NCBI RefSeq assembly: GCF_013204795.1
Contig: NZ_JABMKW010000020.1
Coordinates: 868,001-932,000, forward strand
Length of the DNA stretch: 64,000 bases
Direction of reading: 5' to 3'
From: Pedobacter panaciterrae
GTDB lineage: Bacteria; Bacteroidota; Bacteroidia; Sphingobacteriales; Sphingobacteriaceae
Below, one piece after another: positions 62,769-64,000 of the stretch. A program made the translations under genes and the position numbers. How positions within the stretch are numbered: the stretch's first letter is position 1; each line of letters opens with the position of its first letter. Under the pieces are notes generated by a model that was not told the origin of the DNA, made no database searches, and saw nothing but the letters and a program-made list of their open reading frames with translations.

Positions 62769-63650
62769 ATGAAATTACTTGACGGAAAATTTGTATCAGA
62801 GAAAATAAAACAGGAAATAGCAGTTGAAGCTGCAGATTTTTTATCAGAGAGTGGCAGAAAGCCTCACCTGGTAGCCATACTTGTTGGTAATGATGGCGGA
62901 AGTGAGACTTATGTTGCCAGCAAAATGAAAAACTGCGAAAAAGTTGGCTTCCAGTCTTCACTGATCAGATATGATGCTACCGTTACCGAGGAAGAACTGT
63001 TGCAAAAAGTTAAAGAAATTAACGAGGACGCCGGTGTTGACGGTTTAATTGTTCAACTTCCACTTCCTAAACATATTGATCCTGAAAAGGTAACTGAGGC
63101 TATCGATCATCGTAAGGATGTAGATGGTTTTCATCCAATCAATTTAGGACGCATGATGCGTAATTTACCTTGCTTTATTCCTGCTACTCCTTACGGTATT
63201 ATGCTGATGTTGCAATCTTATCAAATAGATACGGTTGGTAAACATTGCGTAGTTGTTGGTAGAAGTAACATTGTTGGTAGCCCAATGAGTATTCTTATGG
63301 CCCGCAATGCAAATCCTGGTAACTGTACAGTGAGCCTTACCCATAGCAGAACTGCTAACTTAAAAGAAATGTGTTTGCAGGGTGATATCATTATTGCTGC
63401 TATTGGCAAAAAGAACTTCATTACCGCTGACATGGTTAAGCCTGGTGCTATCGTTATTGATGTGGGTATGAACAGAGAAACTTCTACTACTACCAAATCG
63501 GGATACAAACTTTATGGAGATGTAGATTTTGAAAATGTTGCACCGAAAGCTTCATGGATAACGCCTGTTCCGGGTGGTGTTGGATTAATGACCATTGTTG
63601 GTTTATTAAAGAACACACTTGCATCAGCTAAAAAAGAAATTTACCGCTAA
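62769..63650 (+). CDS. folD: Bifunctional methylenetetrahydrofolate dehydrogenase/cyclohydrolase
   Basis: 293 residues. Catalytic tyrosine and lysine in SETYVASKMKNCEKVG, GLIVQLPLPKHI, DVDGFHPINLG, PATPYGIM and the NADP motif VVVGRSNIVGSPMS are all present, as is the closing TPVPGGVGLMT. It interconverts methylene-, methenyl- and formyl-THF. Confidence 0.98.
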   Translation: MKLLDGKFVSEKIKQEIAVEAADFLSESGRKPHLVAILVGNDGGSETYVASKMKNCEKVGFQSSLIRYDATVTEEELLQKVKEINEDAGVDGLIVQLPLPKHIDPEKVTEAIDHRKDVDGFHPINLGRMMRNLPCFIPATPYGIMLMLQSYQIDTVGKHCVVVGRSNIVGSPMSILMARNANPGNCTVSLTHSRTANLKEMCLQGDIIIAAIGKKNFITADMVKPGAIVIDVGMNRETSTTTKSGYKLYGDVDFENVAPKASWITPVPGGVGLMTIVGLLKNTLASAKKEIYR

Positions 63651-63678
63651 GTAAATTTCTATGCTCTAGTCTTCTGTA

Positions 63679-63756
63679 ATCGTCATCTCGAACATAGTGA
63701 GAGATCTCTTGGTTAGGCCAATTCAAGAGATCTCTCACTATGTTCGAGATGACGAT
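63679..63756. repeat. Dispersed palindromic repeat, copy 3
   Basis: Arms 63679-63711 and 63724-63756 form a perfect 33-bp stem with a 12-base loop. The arm starts ATCGTCATCTCGA and ends GAGATCTCTTG like copies 1 and 2, but its middle (ACATAGTGA) differs from their CGATAGGA. It lies between convergent folD and the Rieske gene. Confidence 0.92.
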
Positions 63757-63763
63757 CCTACTC

Positions 63764-64000
63764 CTATTTTCCAAAAAGTTTTTTAATCCAGCTTTCTTTA
63801 AAGCCTACATAAACCCCGTCAGATCTTGTTTCTAGCGGGTAAATATCTATATAATCGCCCTGTCCCTCTGCTCCTCTTCCGTTTTCAAGGTTGTACTCCC
63901 AACGATGAATAGGACAAATGAGATGCCCGTTTTTACACCATCCGCCACTTAAAATACCGCCGGCATGTGGGCAGGTGTTTTGTACTACAAAAAGTTTTTG
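63764..64000 (-). CDS. Rieske [2Fe-2S] domain protein, C-terminal part
   Basis: The last 78 residues, open to the window edge. Both cluster-binding boxes are present: CPHAGG and CPIHRWEYNLENG, so the ligands are two Cys and two His. YPLETRSDGVYVGF follows, as in small Rieske ferredoxins and nitrite-reductase small-subunit-like proteins. Stop at 63764-63766, directly after the palindromic repeat. Start lies outside the window. Confidence 0.88.
   Translation of the reverse strand, partial: QKLFVVQNTCPHAGGILSGGWCKNGHLICPIHRWEYNLENGRGAEGQGDYIDIYPLETRSDGVYVGFKESWIKKLFGK

Overview
The window looks like a chromosomal segment of a Sphingobacteriaceae-type Bacteroidota, probably Pedobacter or a close relative. 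It is AT-rich, carries a SusC/SusD pair, shows Bacteroidota -7 boxes (TAnnTTTG) close to many start codons, has few Shine-Dalgarno sequences, and encodes family-typical proteins (PF14905-type receptor, histone H1-like protein, LytS/LytTR pair, PVC-type haem protein). Gene content is mostly ordinary chromosome plus one insertion sequence. No phage, CRISPR array, rRNA or tRNA was recognised.

Layout. 1-1340: start of a large exported protein cut by the window edge. 1615-6203: susC/susD. 6615-9043: LytS/LytTR two-component pair facing a small secreted protein. 9192-13762: small genes including an Imm22-type immunity protein, a NUDIX hydrolase, DUF4287 and DUF1569-like proteins, an AraC regulator followed by a TetX-like flavin monooxygenase, and AlkD. 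13775-21572: outer-membrane receptor, membrane-bound AraC regulator, DEAD-box helicase, PQQ-type sugar dehydrogenase, S1/P1 nuclease. 21974-28949: ChrA, DinB-like protein, DUF1080-like protein, Crp/Fnr regulator, epimerase-like protein, coiled-coil lipoprotein, double VOC protein. 29038-39440: a frameshifted 2-hydroxyacid dehydrogenase, a 1057-residue PVC-type cytochrome protein, an IS110 element, then a tight minus-strand operon (ThuA, TIM-barrel isomerase, enolase-superfamily dehydratase, VOC protein, 2-hydroxyacid dehydrogenase) that looks like sugar-acid catabolism. 39615-42576: a nitric-oxide defence group (folE, Rrf2/NsrR-like regulator, flavohaemoglobin, group III truncated globin). 42765-48534: GrpB, AraC, DUF417, PAP2, then a LysR-controlled quinone/aldehyde reductase operon. 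48574-55277: iron permease family protein, a 787-residue GAF protein, reductases, histone-like protein, response regulator and a RES-Xre toxin-antitoxin pair. 55834-64000: housekeeping genes (GreA/B-like factor, queuosine precursor transporter, methionine aminotransferase with omega-amidase, glycosylasparaginase, CutC, LepA, FolD) and the end of a Rieske protein.

The most notable system is the IS110 element at about 33536-34906. Upstream of its DEDD transposase are two adjacent stem-loops whose internal loops carry four short segments matching, respectively, the two target flanks and the two element ends, all converging on a shared AT dinucleotide. This is the layout of a bridge (guide) RNA. 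The apparent target is one arm of a dispersed 30-33 bp palindromic repeat that occurs three times in this window (19885-19978, 33458-33535 plus the far flank of the IS, 63679-63756). Two further unusual palindromic structures lie at 55289-55379 and 62662-62752.
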